Origin: Margaritifera margaritifera
Lineage: Eukaryota > Mollusca > Bivalvia > Unionida > Margaritiferidae
DNA length: 64,000 bases
Reading direction: 5' to 3'
Assembly (NCBI GenBank): GCA_029931535.1
Contig: JAQPZY010001638.1
Location: 5,821,501-5,885,500, forward strand
The translations under genes and the position numbers were made by a program. The notes under the pieces were generated by a model, which did no database searches, was not told the DNA's origin, and was given only the letters and a program-made list of their open reading frames with translations. This document shows, in pieces, positions 48,556 to 61,306 of the stretch; the first letter of the stretch is position 1; each line of letters begins with the position of its first letter.

Positions 48556-48582
48556 GTTGGTTGGTTGGTTGGTTGGTTGGTT
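48556..48582. repeat. (GGTT)n microsatellite
   Basis: Six near-perfect units. Confidence 0.95.
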
Positions 48583-49478
48583 TCAAAGACACTTTCCACA
48601 CATTATTAGCTTTATCGTGCTGAGGAAATGGGAGCAACGTGCCTTTCCACAGGAAACAACGAGGCAGCCGATCCCTGCTGGCCTGGGTGGATATCTAACC
48701 CGCTTACAGGAAAATTGCGCACACAATTTTTATTCTTGGAGTCGTCACTTTATCTAATACTCTGGCTAAAGTTGTATGAAACAGAACACTGCCTAGCTGC
48801 TGTGTATAAAACTCTACCGGAACAGATTATCTGAATTCGAGATTGAATCAAGTAGTTTTCTTGTTTGCCTCTCTCATTTTTCTTGTTATGTGCCATAACG
48901 ATCTATTATTGCATCTTGCAGCATCAACAAGATTTCCCTCGGCAAACTCTTTTGTGTCACTTTGAAAATTATAGTGGAAAGCTCTGTAAGATATTTTACC
49001 TATGCCATATTTTTGTGTATTTCTTCTTAGCAAAGCAGAAAGAAAACTTCCTGCTCACATCTATATACACATGTATATGAAGGAATCGAGGCTGATTAGG
49101 ATTTAGCTTCAGCAGATTGCTTCTGTTAATCTCCAGAGTGTTTGGATGATGTCATTTGTTATTTGGCTGGTTGGTTAGTACCGGAAGATTTCTTTAAATT
49201 GATTTACCCCCAGAAAGAACACGTGTTGCCTTAATAAATTCTTGCAATTTAACTTCCATGTTTGAATTAAACTTGTAACAGCTATCAAGAAATCCAACAA
49301 CTTTTTAACATTTATCAATAAATCAAACAACATTTTAACATGATCAATAAATCAGAGATCTTTATCACTGCTCTTTATTGATGAAAATGTACAAAAGATC
49401 TTCCCGCAGAAAAAGTTTTAATGACAGATGCAGAAGATCCCAATGACTACTATGGTGTGTCGGAAAATATGCATATTG

Positions 49479-49481
<3 letters not shown>
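48583..49481. other. No gene called
   Basis: A slightly G+C-richer patch at 48630-48720 has two overlapping frames below 70 codons; unrecognised. Confidence 0.4.

Positions 49482-49526
<45 letters not shown>
49482..49526. repeat. (TAA)n microsatellite
   Basis: Fifteen units. Confidence 0.97.
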
Positions 49527-49528
<2 letters not shown>

Positions 49529-50279
49529 CATATAATAATATTAAATTCTTATTATAATACCTCCTACTTTCGCTACATGTATATTGTTGTTTAAAGTCAA
49601 CATTCAATCTGATTTGACTAAAAAAGTTTAAGTGAAGTAATCTCGTAAGAATAATATTATAATCATAAACAAAAAGACAGTAGCAATACGATATAATAAG
49701 CTTTATTTAACAATATATATAACTTTCACTCGCACTGTCACCTTTACTCAAAACCAACAACGAAAACAATTGTTCATCATATAGTGACTTTTACCAAGAA
49801 CTCGTTACTCGTTAATGGAAGTCATTAGACTGTGAAGTAACACAGCTTCTAAGGAGAACAGAGAAGACTAAAAATAAGAACTATCTTTAATGGATCGACT
49901 AATATTACTAATCTAGAATCAAGGTTTCTTCGTTCAATACCTTAAGAAAGAAGTAATGAAAATGCTGCTTAAATTATGAAGAATGTCACGTCATTAGGAA
50001 GTATTTAAGCATTTGTTTTATTTTCTAATAACCTTATACGCTCGGAAGAAAATTTTTAATTAGATTTTTTTAAAACTCTGCTTATTTTATAAAAAAAAAA
50101 AAAACATTTCATAGTTTTCATCAACTCCTGCAGCATAAATTAATATTAACCAATTTTACGTCCTGAAAACACGAGTTTTCTAATGTAAATGCACCTTCTA
50201 CATAACAAATATAACTCTGTAAAATATGATAGACACTTTGGCATCCATCCCATTATACATAGTGGAACATTCGTTAATA
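49527..50279. other. No feature seen
   Basis: A poly(A) tract at about 50092-50104 is the only structure. Confidence 0.5.
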
Positions 50280-50515
50280 AATAAAGTGGAAGTAACACTA
50301 AACTGATAAACTGTGTTTATCGTCTACGATAAAACACATTGGAAACAGTTGGTACAAAACAGTATTATGAAGAATCGTATACGTCCAGGAGGCGACCTCT
50401 TCGGCGACACCGTGTCAAAAATGAAAAATTGGTTTGCGTGCTACACGACATTCTAGTGTCTATCCCAAGCACATGATCGTTTTTAATTTGCCAAATTGGC
50501 ACCACTTTGCGTGGT
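50280..50515. repeat. Dispersed repeat, copy B (partner at 32300)
   Basis: Contains AGTGGAAGTAAC, GATAAACTGTGTTTATCG, GACACCGTGTCAAAAATGA, TTTGCGTGCTACACGACATT and ATTGGCACCACTT, matching the order in 32300-32645 but without the 55-bp triplication. Confidence 0.55.
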
Positions 50516-52943
50516 TATTTATTTATTTGTGCATTTATCTAATATTTCAAAACAGAGGTCTTGATCGGATGACATGCAATGCCTAGACGTACCCTTTCCC
50601 GTACACATGACACAGAAAACTCTCATCAGAATAATTGCACATAGCATTGTTATATTGACATGTTGCAAATAATACAACAGAATGTCTTGAAGTGAGAATT
50701 TGCTTAAATATAACAATGAAAGACATAAAAAAGTAAAACGAATAACATATGATGTAAATATACCATCATGACCAATGGAGTGTTTAAATAGTCAACACTA
50801 CATGTATTTTAGGGCTGTAAAGCTGTTACTAATATCATGTTGAGAAATCATATAGTTACTGTTAATAATACCATGTCCGCTGATTACTTGAGTCACGGTT
50901 CCGTTCTTCGTACGGTATTTTACTTGCACCTTTTCTCGTCATGTTATTGACGTAAGCAGTTTGTGCTGACACTCAATGTTATATGGTTTACTGGTTATTA
51001 ATAAATATCATCCGACAAGAAAAAGCAAAAAGGAATCATGCATATATCTTTTCTACTTAAATTAATATATTTCTGAGAGAATGCTTTTTCTTTCTTTCTT
51101 TTTCTTCTTTTCTTTCTTACAGAATAATATTGCGGCCATGTGTAATTAAATATGATATGTATATACCAGAGAAAGGAAAGCTTTGAATCAAAACCACAAG
51201 ATATTTTATGAAGAATGTGGACACTGGGTACTCTGTAAGTAAATGTCACTGGAAATAAAAGTTCTCTGACAATTGTTTTTTTTAAAAACATCAATAGACT
51301 GCAATGTTATCGGGAATACTCAGTCGAAACCTTCTCCGCGCCGGTAGGTGATTTGATTATATTCTGCGTTTGTTATTACTGTAAAAGTGCCTAATTATAG
51401 TCGTCCAATGTCGTAAGAAAAAAAATGGATAGGACGTATTTGATCAATTATATAGACTCCATTAACTTTAGCAGATGCAGAGTAAAATGATAAAAACACA
51501 TCCACTTGAGAACGGAACAATTCATGACAAGATATAATTAGAAAGCTCTGTCTTGTGTTATAGTCTCCATGTTGAATATCGCGCGAACGTTTGTGCAAAC
51601 TGTTTACGAGATTACGAATGCTTCATGCATACAGCTGCTCAGTTTCTTGAAAGGCACAAACTACATCATTGTTCTTTATCGAAGAGAGTCAAAATGTTAG
51701 TTCAATATAGAAAAATTCTCATTTATTGTTTCTTTTCTGGGCATACTCTATGTTTCAGATAATTAAACATAGTTGCTGCACCAAAATGTATCTTGAATCA
51801 GTTATAGTGTTTATAAGATATGCGTTATATCGACCTATGCTACTTTTTAATTAATCGCTATCTTACTTCCTCTGTGAGAGTGAAAAACGAGACAGTGTCA
51901 AATACGTAGTAGACACGCAGTGTGTTTTTGAGCCACGTTTCATGTGAAGGACGCAAGTAGCCAATTTTCAAAATATGTTTGCATGAAACATTAGTTCTAC
52001 AATAAGCATCCAATTATTCAATATCTAATCCGACTAACAGAGCCGTATGCGAAATGTTTGTTCAAGAATCTGTAAAGAAAAGAGACTAATTGGATCAAGA
52101 AGCGGTCAATAGTGCCGGCAACAAATCACACGGATTGAAGAAAGAAATTGTCTATTGCATACACTTTGTGGTGGGTTTAAATATGACTATTACATAATTC
52201 TGAGTTCTGAACCTACAACAGACACACGAAGAGAAATTGTGTCTTTTATGTTACTTGCACGTCATGACCTCGTTCAGAGGGTCAGTGAACAGGCTGTGAA
52301 GAATATTAATAATGAAATCAGGCTCAGTAACGTGTGCGGAGGATGTGTAGGTTATGTCACAATCTAATCAGCTTTAAAAGTACAGTTCACAATGACTGAA
52401 ATAAATCTTGACATATCCTTAATCGACGATAACGGAGGTGCATGTCGGCATAAGACTAAAGTTCGATCAAATATTGATTAGAACAGTAAGTCTCAACAAA
52501 CCTCAGTCCTAATGGGAAAATGTTCATGTTCTGACCAGAAAACACTACAGGAAGCTAAAGTGACATCTATAGATGCTAATTACAACGGCCCGAGTAATTC
52601 ACTCGCCAAGAATACTTATCTATTGTGCCGTATAACCTACAGTGGTATATTATGTTACTGAATTCATACAAGAAGGCAGCTCGCTCCTTCTCCCCGTTGA
52701 CGGGAAACTCTGTCAGCCCAACAGCTGTGTTTTTTTATTTTTATTTTACTTTATCTTTTTATTTATTTATTTATTTTGTTTTGGGGAGAGTCATTGCATA
52801 GTGACGAAAGCAGAAGCGGGCTAGTTGAGCAAAATTTATATCATACATAGTACATAACATTAGTATTATTATTTATGTTAAAAGTCCGTTGTTATTGTCC
52901 ATCTAGCAGTTCTTGAGTTATGTTGTGCGCACACAAGTTGGAG
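50516..52943. other. No gene seen
   Basis: Pyrimidine-rich tract at about 51085-51118 and a TTTAT-rich tract at about 52728-52780. The frame 51553-51762 (+) carries a CANCLRDYEC motif but no recognisable domain. Confidence 0.45.
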
Positions 52944-53049
52944 CAGGGGTGTCAAACTCATTTGCTATGGCGGGCCAGATTTTATATAAATAATAATAAA
53001 TAATAATAACAAATAATGAGTCTGGCGGGCCGTATGTTTGACACCCCTG
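52944..53049. mobile_element. hAT-type MITE, 106 bp, CAGGGGTGTCAAAC termini
   Basis: Perfect inverted ends CAGGGGTGTCAAAC at both sides, with a second inverted block GGCGGGCC just inside. The flanking octamers AGTTGGAG (52936-52943) and GGTTGGAG (53050-53057) agree at seven of eight, an 8-bp hAT-type target duplication. The centre is a (TAA)-rich loop. Confidence 0.85.
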
Positions 53050-53195
53050 GGTTGGAGAGATTTCAGAACGTTTTCTGCCAGAGCGTTCGGAGAAATGAAC
53101 AGTTGTTTTATAGCTTCATAAGTGAAAGACAGACTGAATTCTAACGCACTTCCATGGTTAGCGATAGATTGAATTCTAGTTTTATCTGTAAACAA

Positions 53196-53398
53196 AATCA
53201 ACCCTGAACTCAAATTAAATAAACAACTTGTTTACCAAAACCGTCCTTGAACTCAAATACTAAGTAAACAACATAATTCAACGACAATAGCTAAACATAT
53301 AAACCTGATACATAACATTAAGGTTTGAGCAAATATTAAAGTCAAGAAACATTTATAATTTCCTAAAATATTTATAATATTATATAAACATCATACAT

Positions 53399-53402
<4 letters not shown>
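53196..53402. mobile_element. LTR-like dispersed repeat, copy 2 (partial)
   Basis: Aligns with the last 200 bp of 4866-5493 and ends at the identical CATACATAACA, followed at once by (AT)n. The start is not resolved; the hAT-type MITE at 52944 lies upstream. Confidence 0.5.

Positions 53403-53466
<64 letters not shown>
53403..53466. repeat. (AT)n microsatellite
   Basis: About 32 units abutting the LTR-like end. Confidence 0.98.
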
Positions 53467-53468
<2 letters not shown>

Positions 53469-54279
53469 CTCTTCATTGAAGCTTTTGATGTATGGCTCTA
53501 TGACACATGTATCTCACAAGAAAATATATTCTGCCTGAAAATGTATGTGTTTGCCTATATTCTATTCACACGATAGTGTAGCTCATGTACCAATACTCAT
53601 TACATTGTGTGTTTGTTACATACACAAAAGTCTATCGTTAACAGACATAAGACTGGTGATACCTGGTCTTAGCATATCTTGTATAGCAGGACATTTTTGG
53701 CCTTGTTTTTAGTAGAGAGAGAAAAAAAATAACCTTTCATAGAATGGTTTGGCCTTTCTGAACCCCGTACAGCTCTCGCACATGGTGAGCTATGTTTTTA
53801 AGACGATTGCAAAATTCCATAGATCCCGGTACACTGATAAAACTAACAATATCTAAATAGGCACTTGATTCGATTGTCTTTTTGGTGACAGCATAGAGGG
53901 ATAATACACAAATATATTCAAGCAATACCTTATCAATCAACCGTTAAAAGTTATCAGCATCTGTGCATTCAAATTATAGTTTATAAGCTAAATATTGTAT
54001 TGTTATTCGGTTTGTGTATTCAGCATGAAATGTAAATAGCATTGCACAAGTAATATATGACTGATTTCCATTAGTCAGCACGAAGGTGGCATATGGCATT
54101 GCAATCGTGTCGATTAAATTGGATTCTTACGTGTTGAAATCACATTATGCTTTCATACTAGGTAACTAATGCTGACTGGTTATATACAGAAAGTAACATG
54201 AAACCATATTTCCTTCTGAATCTCTGTTTTGCTGAAGTTTCATATCGCAAAAACCTAAACGTTCTAGTCATAAGAGTTA

Positions 54280-54283
<4 letters not shown>
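53467..54283. other. No feature seen
   Basis: No recognisable element ends or coding sequence. Confidence 0.5.

Positions 54284-54347
<64 letters not shown>
54284..54347. repeat. (TA)n microsatellite
   Basis: About 32 units. Confidence 0.98.
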
Positions 54348-54350
<3 letters not shown>

Positions 54351-54712
54351 ATGATTTTTTTTATCTCTTGCTCTTGCTATCATCGATCCGTCTTAATCTA
54401 TCTCTAACTCTGTTTAAATTTAATACATTCATCATAATTCAATATACATGTCATTCCATAGTTATTTCTCCCATTCCAACCGATCGTTCTGCAATATAGA
54501 TTTGTAAGCATTTACTACGCCATGTATGTAAGACATGTATTAACGCTGTGAAATATTGTGATTTTCTCCCCTGCATATATTGCTATGCCGTAGACAAGCA
54601 TTATAGGGTTTTTTTTCGAATTCATTCCAAGCTACTACAGATTAAGAAGTAACATTAAGGACGTATTAAGAAAGAACCAATACCCTTGGTGTCCTTTATC
54701 TGCAAAAGTTGC

Positions 54713-54796
54713 CACAAATCACGTGGTACTTTGACCACAAATCACGTACTTTGACAACAAATCACGTACTTTGACAACAAATCACGTACTTTGACC
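54713..54796. repeat. 20-bp tandem repeat, four units
   Basis: Units AACAAATCACGTACTTTGAC; the first carries a 3-bp insertion. Confidence 0.95.
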
Positions 54797-55137
54797 AGAA
54801 ATACAAATTAATTCAAACAAACAAACATCAACAAAATAAAAGCTACAGCTGTATAAATTTTATGTTGTTGTTGTTGTTGTTTTTGTTGAAGTATTATCCG
54901 CCAGTGTTGAAGAGATGAACTAGTTAAGAGCACATTCTTATCTAGTAGACTTTGCGAAACAGCAAAACAGCTACATATGAAATATCTGTAACAAATATAA
55001 AATAGAAATTCTAATACAATTTGGTAGCATGTCATCTTTTCTGTAATTCATATAAACCCTCTTTTGCTTTGAAAATGTATTCTTTCTGATTCAGATGTCT
55101 TTGTTTAAAATTGAATAGTACCCGGATATTCTGCTCA

Positions 55138-55171
55138 TACACACACAAGCACACACACACACTAACACACA

Positions 55172-55250
<79 letters not shown>
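55138..55250. repeat. (CA)n followed by (TA)n
   Basis: Interrupted CA units to 55170, then about 38 TA units. Confidence 0.97.
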
Positions 55251-55255
<5 letters not shown>

Positions 55256-56109
55256 CTTTGTACATTTCGTTTTCCATCATATCTCCAATCAATGATATCA
55301 ATATCGACAGCTTTGGACGTGCTGAAAAGCAATTTTGAGAAAGGACATGAATGTTAATATTGACTTTATGTGACAAAATGCTTTGTGCGCGAAATTACAA
55401 GATCTACAAGATACAGGAACAAAAATAAAAAAATAAATAAACAAGCGATACATAAAAAATAAGATTATTAACGAGTTAACCAAAATCTTTCCAAAGCGGA
55501 GTACTGTACAGCGTGAAGATAGCTTAGTGAAAACTTTGCTTGCTAAAGGATCGATGAAACTATAATGGTGTTTTCATTTTACAGATATATACAATCCTTT
55601 TCCATTTAGCTTTTAAAATAATCAGTTTTTACACTTGAGAATTTAGTAATCTGGATATACCTGTAATTAACTAGGTTACATCAACTATTTAAATGCAATT
55701 ATGTGGTAAACAACCAAGAAGAATTTCACTCATGTAAGGAGTTAAAACCCACGCTAGCATATCCAACAGTTCTCTGACGTTCTTTCTAATTAAGTTTGAC
55801 TGGGATATTAAAATGCTGGGTGCTTGTTATCATCATGTACATAGGCTCGAGAAGATTAAAGAACAATATCCTATTGTAATTTATATTGTATATTTGCAGG
55901 TATTTGATTCATATAAATACTGTGAGGCGTCGTGAATGTAACAACAACGAAAAGGTCGACTACGGATCTGCCAAAAATCTGAAAGTAGTTGGAACACTTA
56001 ACACGAATAGGAAACTAACTCTAAGGAGTATTGAAACTGACGGATCAATATTCTTGTAGCAGTCCTTTTGTGTTCTAGGATTCTGTTTTTTTCTGCTATA
56101 AATTCTCCA
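55251..56109. other. No feature seen
   Basis: The sequence ends in a (CCCA)n tract at about 56112-56135. Just after it, GTTCGAAACGTC at about 56167 resembles Penelope-type terminal sequence but without a foldable context. Confidence 0.4.
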
Positions 56110-56587
56110 ATATATAAAAGAACCCACCCACCCACCCCCCGAAGAAAAAGGATACAATGAAGTCGAGTTCGAAACGTCTTACACATCTGAGGTAAGTTTG
56201 AATTTGTATACCTTTTCGTCAATGAATTAAAACCTGCCGAACAAGTATTGGGGAGCATGTTGCGGTTAAAAAAAAATTTTTTCTTTGTTTTTGCGAGATT
56301 GTTTCGACTGACTTTTTAATCTAGTTGTCACAGATTTGCGACAGATTTTTCATCACCTTAACTAAGGGACGTAACTCGTAATGTGTCCTGATGTTGCCAT
56401 TCTAATATTTTTAGACGTTTCAGAAACTTATTTCATTGGTACATTTTCTATAGATGACGTTTTCTGACGAAGGTACTTGCTCTAAACATTCAGGAGATTT
56501 AATTCTCCATTATCTGTATATGGATTTATTTCTGTACGAACTCCTTGATTTCAAAAATTTCGATCTGAAAAGTATACATTCTCCATA

Positions 56588-56663
56588 ATTACCCTTGCTT
56601 TCTAATTAATAATTACCCTTGCTTTCTAATTAATAATTATCCTTGCTTTCTAATTAATAATTT
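56588..56663. repeat. 28-bp tandem repeat, three units
   Basis: Units ATTACCCTTGCTTTCTAATT-AATA, the third with one substitution. Confidence 0.95.
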
Positions 56664-57333
56664 CTAATTCGCAGACTACTGCTTCACAATTCAGATGGTC
56701 GTGTGACCGCAGATAACTCTCAACCGCCATCAGTGTAGAAGACAACTTTTATATCGTTAGATTCTAAGTTTAAAACTAAAGTTTTCTACTTTATGTACCA
56801 CGTCTATATAAACTATGTACTTCTACTCCAATCTGAGAAATATTGCATGATTTGCGATATTGATATTGTAGTATGCCGGTGTAAACTTAAAATACAATTC
56901 CACCCATGGAATGTTATCAGCAAGTGCTAGATAATGTGATAAATAATCAATAGGAACCAATCGAAGGTGAAAAGGCTTTTTTTCTTTGCCTGGTACCATG
57001 TGACAAATGAAACAATGTTGCGCGTGTTTTAGGAGATTATCCATTCTTTTTTCTAAGATCACTTCAACTATCCATATTTGTATGGAAGTAGTATATAACG
57101 GCTACATACACGTTAGCATTAAAGAGAAAGGAAAATAAACTATAACGTCTTTTAATACAATTGACCGATGCACTCTGTTTTAAATATTAATGACATTTAC
57201 ACTATATGTGATAACATGCGATGTAAAATTTCATTTACTAATGAAGAATAGCCCAGAAATAGAAAGGCTTATAATCAATACTACTATAGTTTTAACTAAC
57301 CTGTTTTGCTGCTCTTATGACTATCGGTTAGGG
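56664..57333. other. No feature seen
   Basis: Frame 56823-57062 (-, 79 codons) has a CFICHM motif but no recognised domain. Confidence 0.4.
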
Positions 57334-57511
57334 CAGGGGTCTCCAAACTACGGCCCCGATCCGGTCCGCGGCTTCGATTTGTCCGGCCCGCGGTGTTGTA
57401 CTTTTTTAAAACGATTTTGCATATATTTAAATTTTTCACAGTCGCTTCGGCCCGCAATCCCCCTTCAGAAATCTAACATGGCCCTCGTCTTATAAAGTTT
57501 GGAGACCCCTG
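57334..57511. mobile_element. hAT-type MITE, 178 bp, CAGGGGTCTCCAAACT termini
   Basis: Perfect inverted ends CAGGGGTCTCCAAACT at both sides, flanked by GGTTAGGG (57326-57333) and GGTTACGG (57512-57519), seven of eight matching. Two inner CGGCCCGC blocks are present. Related in style to the 52944 element but with different termini. Confidence 0.85.
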
Positions 57512-57557
57512 GGTTACGGCTAAAAATTCCGCAAGCTCGTATGCATGTGTGACTGTG

Positions 57558-57843
57558 TACCGTGTATACTCCGGTATAATGCGCTACCAACTGCAAAATG
57601 CATAGAGCCAGATCTGCCGTCGCATAATGCTGTATATACTCGCGTATAATTCAATTTGCAAAGTGCATAGACCCGGATCTGCCGTTGCATAATGCGCCTG
57701 CAGATTTGGGTCTATGCAGTTTGTAAGGACTAATCAGTAGAACAAACAACATAGACCCTGATCTGCCTACGCATTATGCGACGTCAGATCAGGGTCTATG
57801 TTGTTTGCATTTGGACCCGAATTATACGAGAGTATATACGGTA
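57558..57843 (+). mobile_element. Hairpin MITE, copy 3, compound of two insertions
   Basis: A full element in the opposite orientation to copies 1 and 2: TGTATATACTCGCGTATAAT, palindrome around CATAGACCCGGATCTGCC, AGGACTAATCAGTAGAACAA, a near-perfect palindrome around AACATAGACCCTGATCTG, and the terminus TATACGAGAGTATATACGG. In front stands an extra terminus TACCGTGTATACTCCGGTAT plus half a hairpin, so a second, incomplete unit is joined to the first. No coding. Confidence 0.8.
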
Positions 57844-58509
57844 TGTGTAAGTATCCATGCAAAAAAAAATGTAAGATTACATACAACTACCACCACAACA
57901 ACCGACGCATACCGTTTTGTACCATTTTTCTAACGTTCCTAAACGTTTTGATTGTGGTACGATTTAATCTTCACACCTTTACACATGCTAAAAATGTGGT
58001 CATAATGTTGAAACATACTACGGAACAAAGTATACTAAAAGATGTAAATAGTTAGACATTCTAAATAGACATTAATCACTAGTTAATTACATCGGTCAAC
58101 TGTGCTGTAGTAACATGAGGATCGGGCGTTGAAACACTCGGAACATGTTCAAAAAAGAAACCCATAAAATCACATTATTGTTTATTCTTTCTCTGTGATC
58201 CCTTTAGCAATAAAATTCAAACTTCAGAAATTAAAAACAAAAGAAACGAGTACACAAATCAGAAATACGGTACAAATATCGTTCCAAGTCCCCTAATTGT
58301 TTATAATTGAATATCCCACACGTTAACTGAAGTTAATCTCTTATATTTAGAAAACCTCTAAAAGCTTTCCTTTAATATGACTTTCCACTAGAAAGAAAAT
58401 TCAGTACGATTGGATTTCCTCCACAGAACTGACCACAAACGCCCGTCTTTGTTAAATCAACTCAATGATTCAGAAGAAATACCGTATGACTGTCTTTCTT
58501 GAAGCGGTA
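57844..58509. other. No feature seen
   Basis: Sequence between MITE copy 3 and mariner copy 2 with no recognised element. Confidence 0.5.
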
Positions 58510-59780
58510 TGAGGGTATGAAGAAAGTTCTGAATATTAGTGTGATGTACAACAAAGTTCTTTATTAGTGAACAGTGTATGTCAGTGCATCGCCTCAATTT
58601 ACCCCCTCCCCCCCCCCCCTCCATGCGCCTCTACACACGTTCTCAGTCTGATTATTCAATTATTAAATGCCATTGTGTATTCAGTTTTGAGCAAGTTGTT
58701 GATACAATGGAAAACTGCACTTCCAACTGCATCGCACCTTTCAAATCGTTTGCCCTTCAGTGAATAGTTCATAACAGGATTCAGCCAAAAATCACTTGGC
58801 GCTAAATCAGGGCTGTACGGAGAGTGTGGCAAAGTTTGGATGCTGTGCTCCTTCAGAAAGTCTATCACGACGGCGGATTTATGCGCCGGTGCGTTGTTAT
58901 GGAGTAGATGGATACCTCGGGTACAGGTGCGCGAACGGGTGGTTCTGTAGTTTTCCAAATTTTTGGCAACACTTTGGACGATAAAAATGTCCAGTGACAC
59001 TAACAGAGTCAGGCACAGGTACCTGGCCTTTTGCATCGAAAAATAATGCATATAAAACTCCCTTGACAGTCCGACTATGTCGAGCAATTTGTGGTCTGTT
59101 GTCGTTTTCTCCTATCCAAACTTTATTATTTCCGCATCTCTGGTCGCTCTTTTTATATTTGACGTGTAGCTGTTTGGCGATTTCAATCCGAACCTGTTTT
59201 TGATCAACCGTCGAGAAATGCGGGACCCATCTTACACTAACCTTTCTGATCTTCCAATGATTCATCAATATATTAAAAACAGCTGACGAAATAACTAATG
59301 CCCGTGATAATAGAAATATTTGCTATTGTGGATAGAGCATCTTCATCAATTGCTATCTTCACAGCAGCCCCTTCCAGCTTACCAATTGCAGACAACGGTC
59401 TTCCAGGGATTCAAGACCATCTTAAAAAACGATGAAACCACATCACAACTGTAGGATAGGACAGAAAATTACACTCGTAAACTTCACTCAAGTCGGCCTT
59501 GATATCAGTGGGAGAGTTCCCTAGGAGCGCCCGGATTTTACAGCACGTTCCTTGCTCAGTAGCAGAATTATTCACCTTCTCCGACATTTTACCTTACAGT
59601 CATCTACCTATGTGACATCACACGCATATATCTGTAGGTGTCTGGCGCGCTGCACGTACAGCTACAGATCATTTGAGAGAACGGTATTTTGTCTTTCGAT
59701 CGGTATTAAAGTTATTGTCAGGTTCAAAGAAAAGAAAAAAGTTATAGCAAAATATTGATAACTTTTCAAATACCCCTCGT
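58510..59780 (-). mobile_element. mariner transposon, copy 2 (decayed, TA duplication kept)
   Basis: 1271 bp between TA dinucleotides at 58508-58509 and 59781-59782, the mariner target site. Left end GAGGGTATGAAGAAAGTTCT and right end (inverted) GAGGGGTATTTGAAAAGTTA are imperfect terminal inverted repeats. Sequence throughout parallels copy 1 at 28737. Confidence 0.9.
58656..59587 (-). pseudogene. mariner transposase pseudogene, copy 2
   Basis: The frame begins with ATG at 59585-59587 (MSEKVNNSATEQ...) and ends at the stop at 58656. WVPHFST, the conserved mariner linker motif, is present. The segment that in copy 1 holds TCDET, with the first catalytic aspartate, is deleted here (about 60 bp missing near 59132). 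The second catalytic position reads HNNAPAHKS instead of HDNAPAH, an Asp to Asn change. The third, in SPDLAPSDFW, is kept, and 34 residues separate the second and third positions, which places the element in the DD34D group. At least one frameshift divides the protein into the frames 58897-59268 and 58656-59087. Usual family length is about 345 residues; this copy could give no active enzyme. Confidence 0.92.
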
Positions 59781-59782
59781 TA

Positions 59783-61306
59783 GGTGGACAGCAGTAACGA
59801 CAATAATTGTCCTTGCCGTCAACCTCGCATTCTTCACCTAATTCGAGTAAGGAAAAAAAAAGAAGATGAACACATGGATTACATTTGAGCGAATAAGATC
59901 GGACTTGGCACGTGTTTGGTAAACGTGATTTGGAACAGTTTTCCGTTCTCTTTTTATATAAACATGTTCTCCGAAGTGATAAACGTTTAAGGAATTATTT
60001 ACAATAACAGTTTAGAAAATATATTATTTTGTATACTCTACGAGAAACACAACCATCGTGTCTTAAGTTCACTTTACATTTTACAAATTGCTATCATTAA
60101 TGTTTTGCCTTCAAATAACTTTAATTGCATTGGAAATATCCATGGGAACAATACATCTTTGCAATTTTAACAGCCATTATGTTTGTTTGTAGCATTTAGA
60201 ATTTAGTATTTGGCAGATTTGGCGCACGAATGTTTTGCAATGTGACATAAATGATAAATAGATATAGTAAGCTTTTTGAGTAAATAACAAAGAAAATGCA
60301 CACACAAATACAGATAAGAAACTATTCAAGAAGTAGATGGCTTTTCATGTTGACAATTATAGGTTTATATAAATCTGAAGATCCACAGTCTTGAAACATA
60401 GACGAGTCAACATTTTTGCCAACATAAGACTTAGGCTGGAAACGTTTTATAAATAGGAATTCACTACTATAAAATTACATCATTTATTTCACAGAAGTAC
60501 GAAATAAGTATAAGAAGACACAGATGGTAACGGCACCGTGTCTTGTCCCTGCAGCACTGGATCCACTCTATATGAGGTACACGTTTAACCCGTACATAAG
60601 CAGTGCAAATTTGGCATTTGTTACACGTGCATAAAAGCTGTCCAATCTTTTTTCCTAATGATTCCATATTTAGTTGCGATAAATTTGAGTGCGAAAGAAC
60701 CTGAAAATTTTCTTGAGTAAGTTTTCATTATAGTTAGATGATTAAAATTATGCCCTGGAAACACTTAAAGTGCATGAGCTTCCGAGGGCTTTGCCCCCTG
60801 GACCCTCATAGGGGCGTGCATCGCACAGACCCCTCGCCTAATTATTTACGCTCCATCTAAACGATATTTCTGGATCTACCCTGCCTTCTGACATTTGAAT
60901 TCCTGATAAAGAGAGGAGGGCCAGCACTTATTTTTCCTTAAAATAGATTTTGCAGTCGTTAAGTTTTTTCTTAGGTTTTTTTATGTGACAAATTATTTCG
61001 ATGCCAAACTTTATTTTTTTAAAAAAGATTCCCGAGAGATTAGATTTGCCCACTTCCTTTTCTGCAAACGAGATCTGATTTTTATTGTTACGTTTCATTT
61101 AAGATTGTGATGCATATGACTCAGTCCATTCTCATTAAAATATTTGTACGACTGTCCGGATGTAAGTGCATGACCTGCTCTCTTTCCATGTAGGTAATCA
61201 AACGCAATCACAAGAGAATTCCACACAAACTTTAAATACAAAAGTGCACTCCGTTTTTTATCAATTAAATCTTAGGAACCGATCATTTATGGTTAATATT
61301 TTTTTT
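59783..61306. other. No gene called; Cys-rich 66-codon frame and a G+C-rich patch
   Basis: Frame 60467-60667 (-) carries CTCNKCQIC and CCRDKTRCRYHLC, which is cysteine-rich but unassigned. A G+C-rich stretch with GAGGGCTTTGCCCCCTGGAC lies at about 60784-60840 and looks like part of an unresolved mobile element. Confidence 0.35.

Noticed and set aside
54061..54190. Possible inverted repeat around TTAGTCAGCA / TGCTGACT
   Set aside because: The match is only about nine bases, within chance for this length.
56130..56200. Hammerhead-like GAAGA...GAAACGTC
   Set aside because: The 5' flank is a (CCCA)n tract that cannot pair with the 3' flank, so no stem I.
58567..58767. Plus-strand frames over the mariner end
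   Set aside because: Antisense shadows of the transposase pseudogene.
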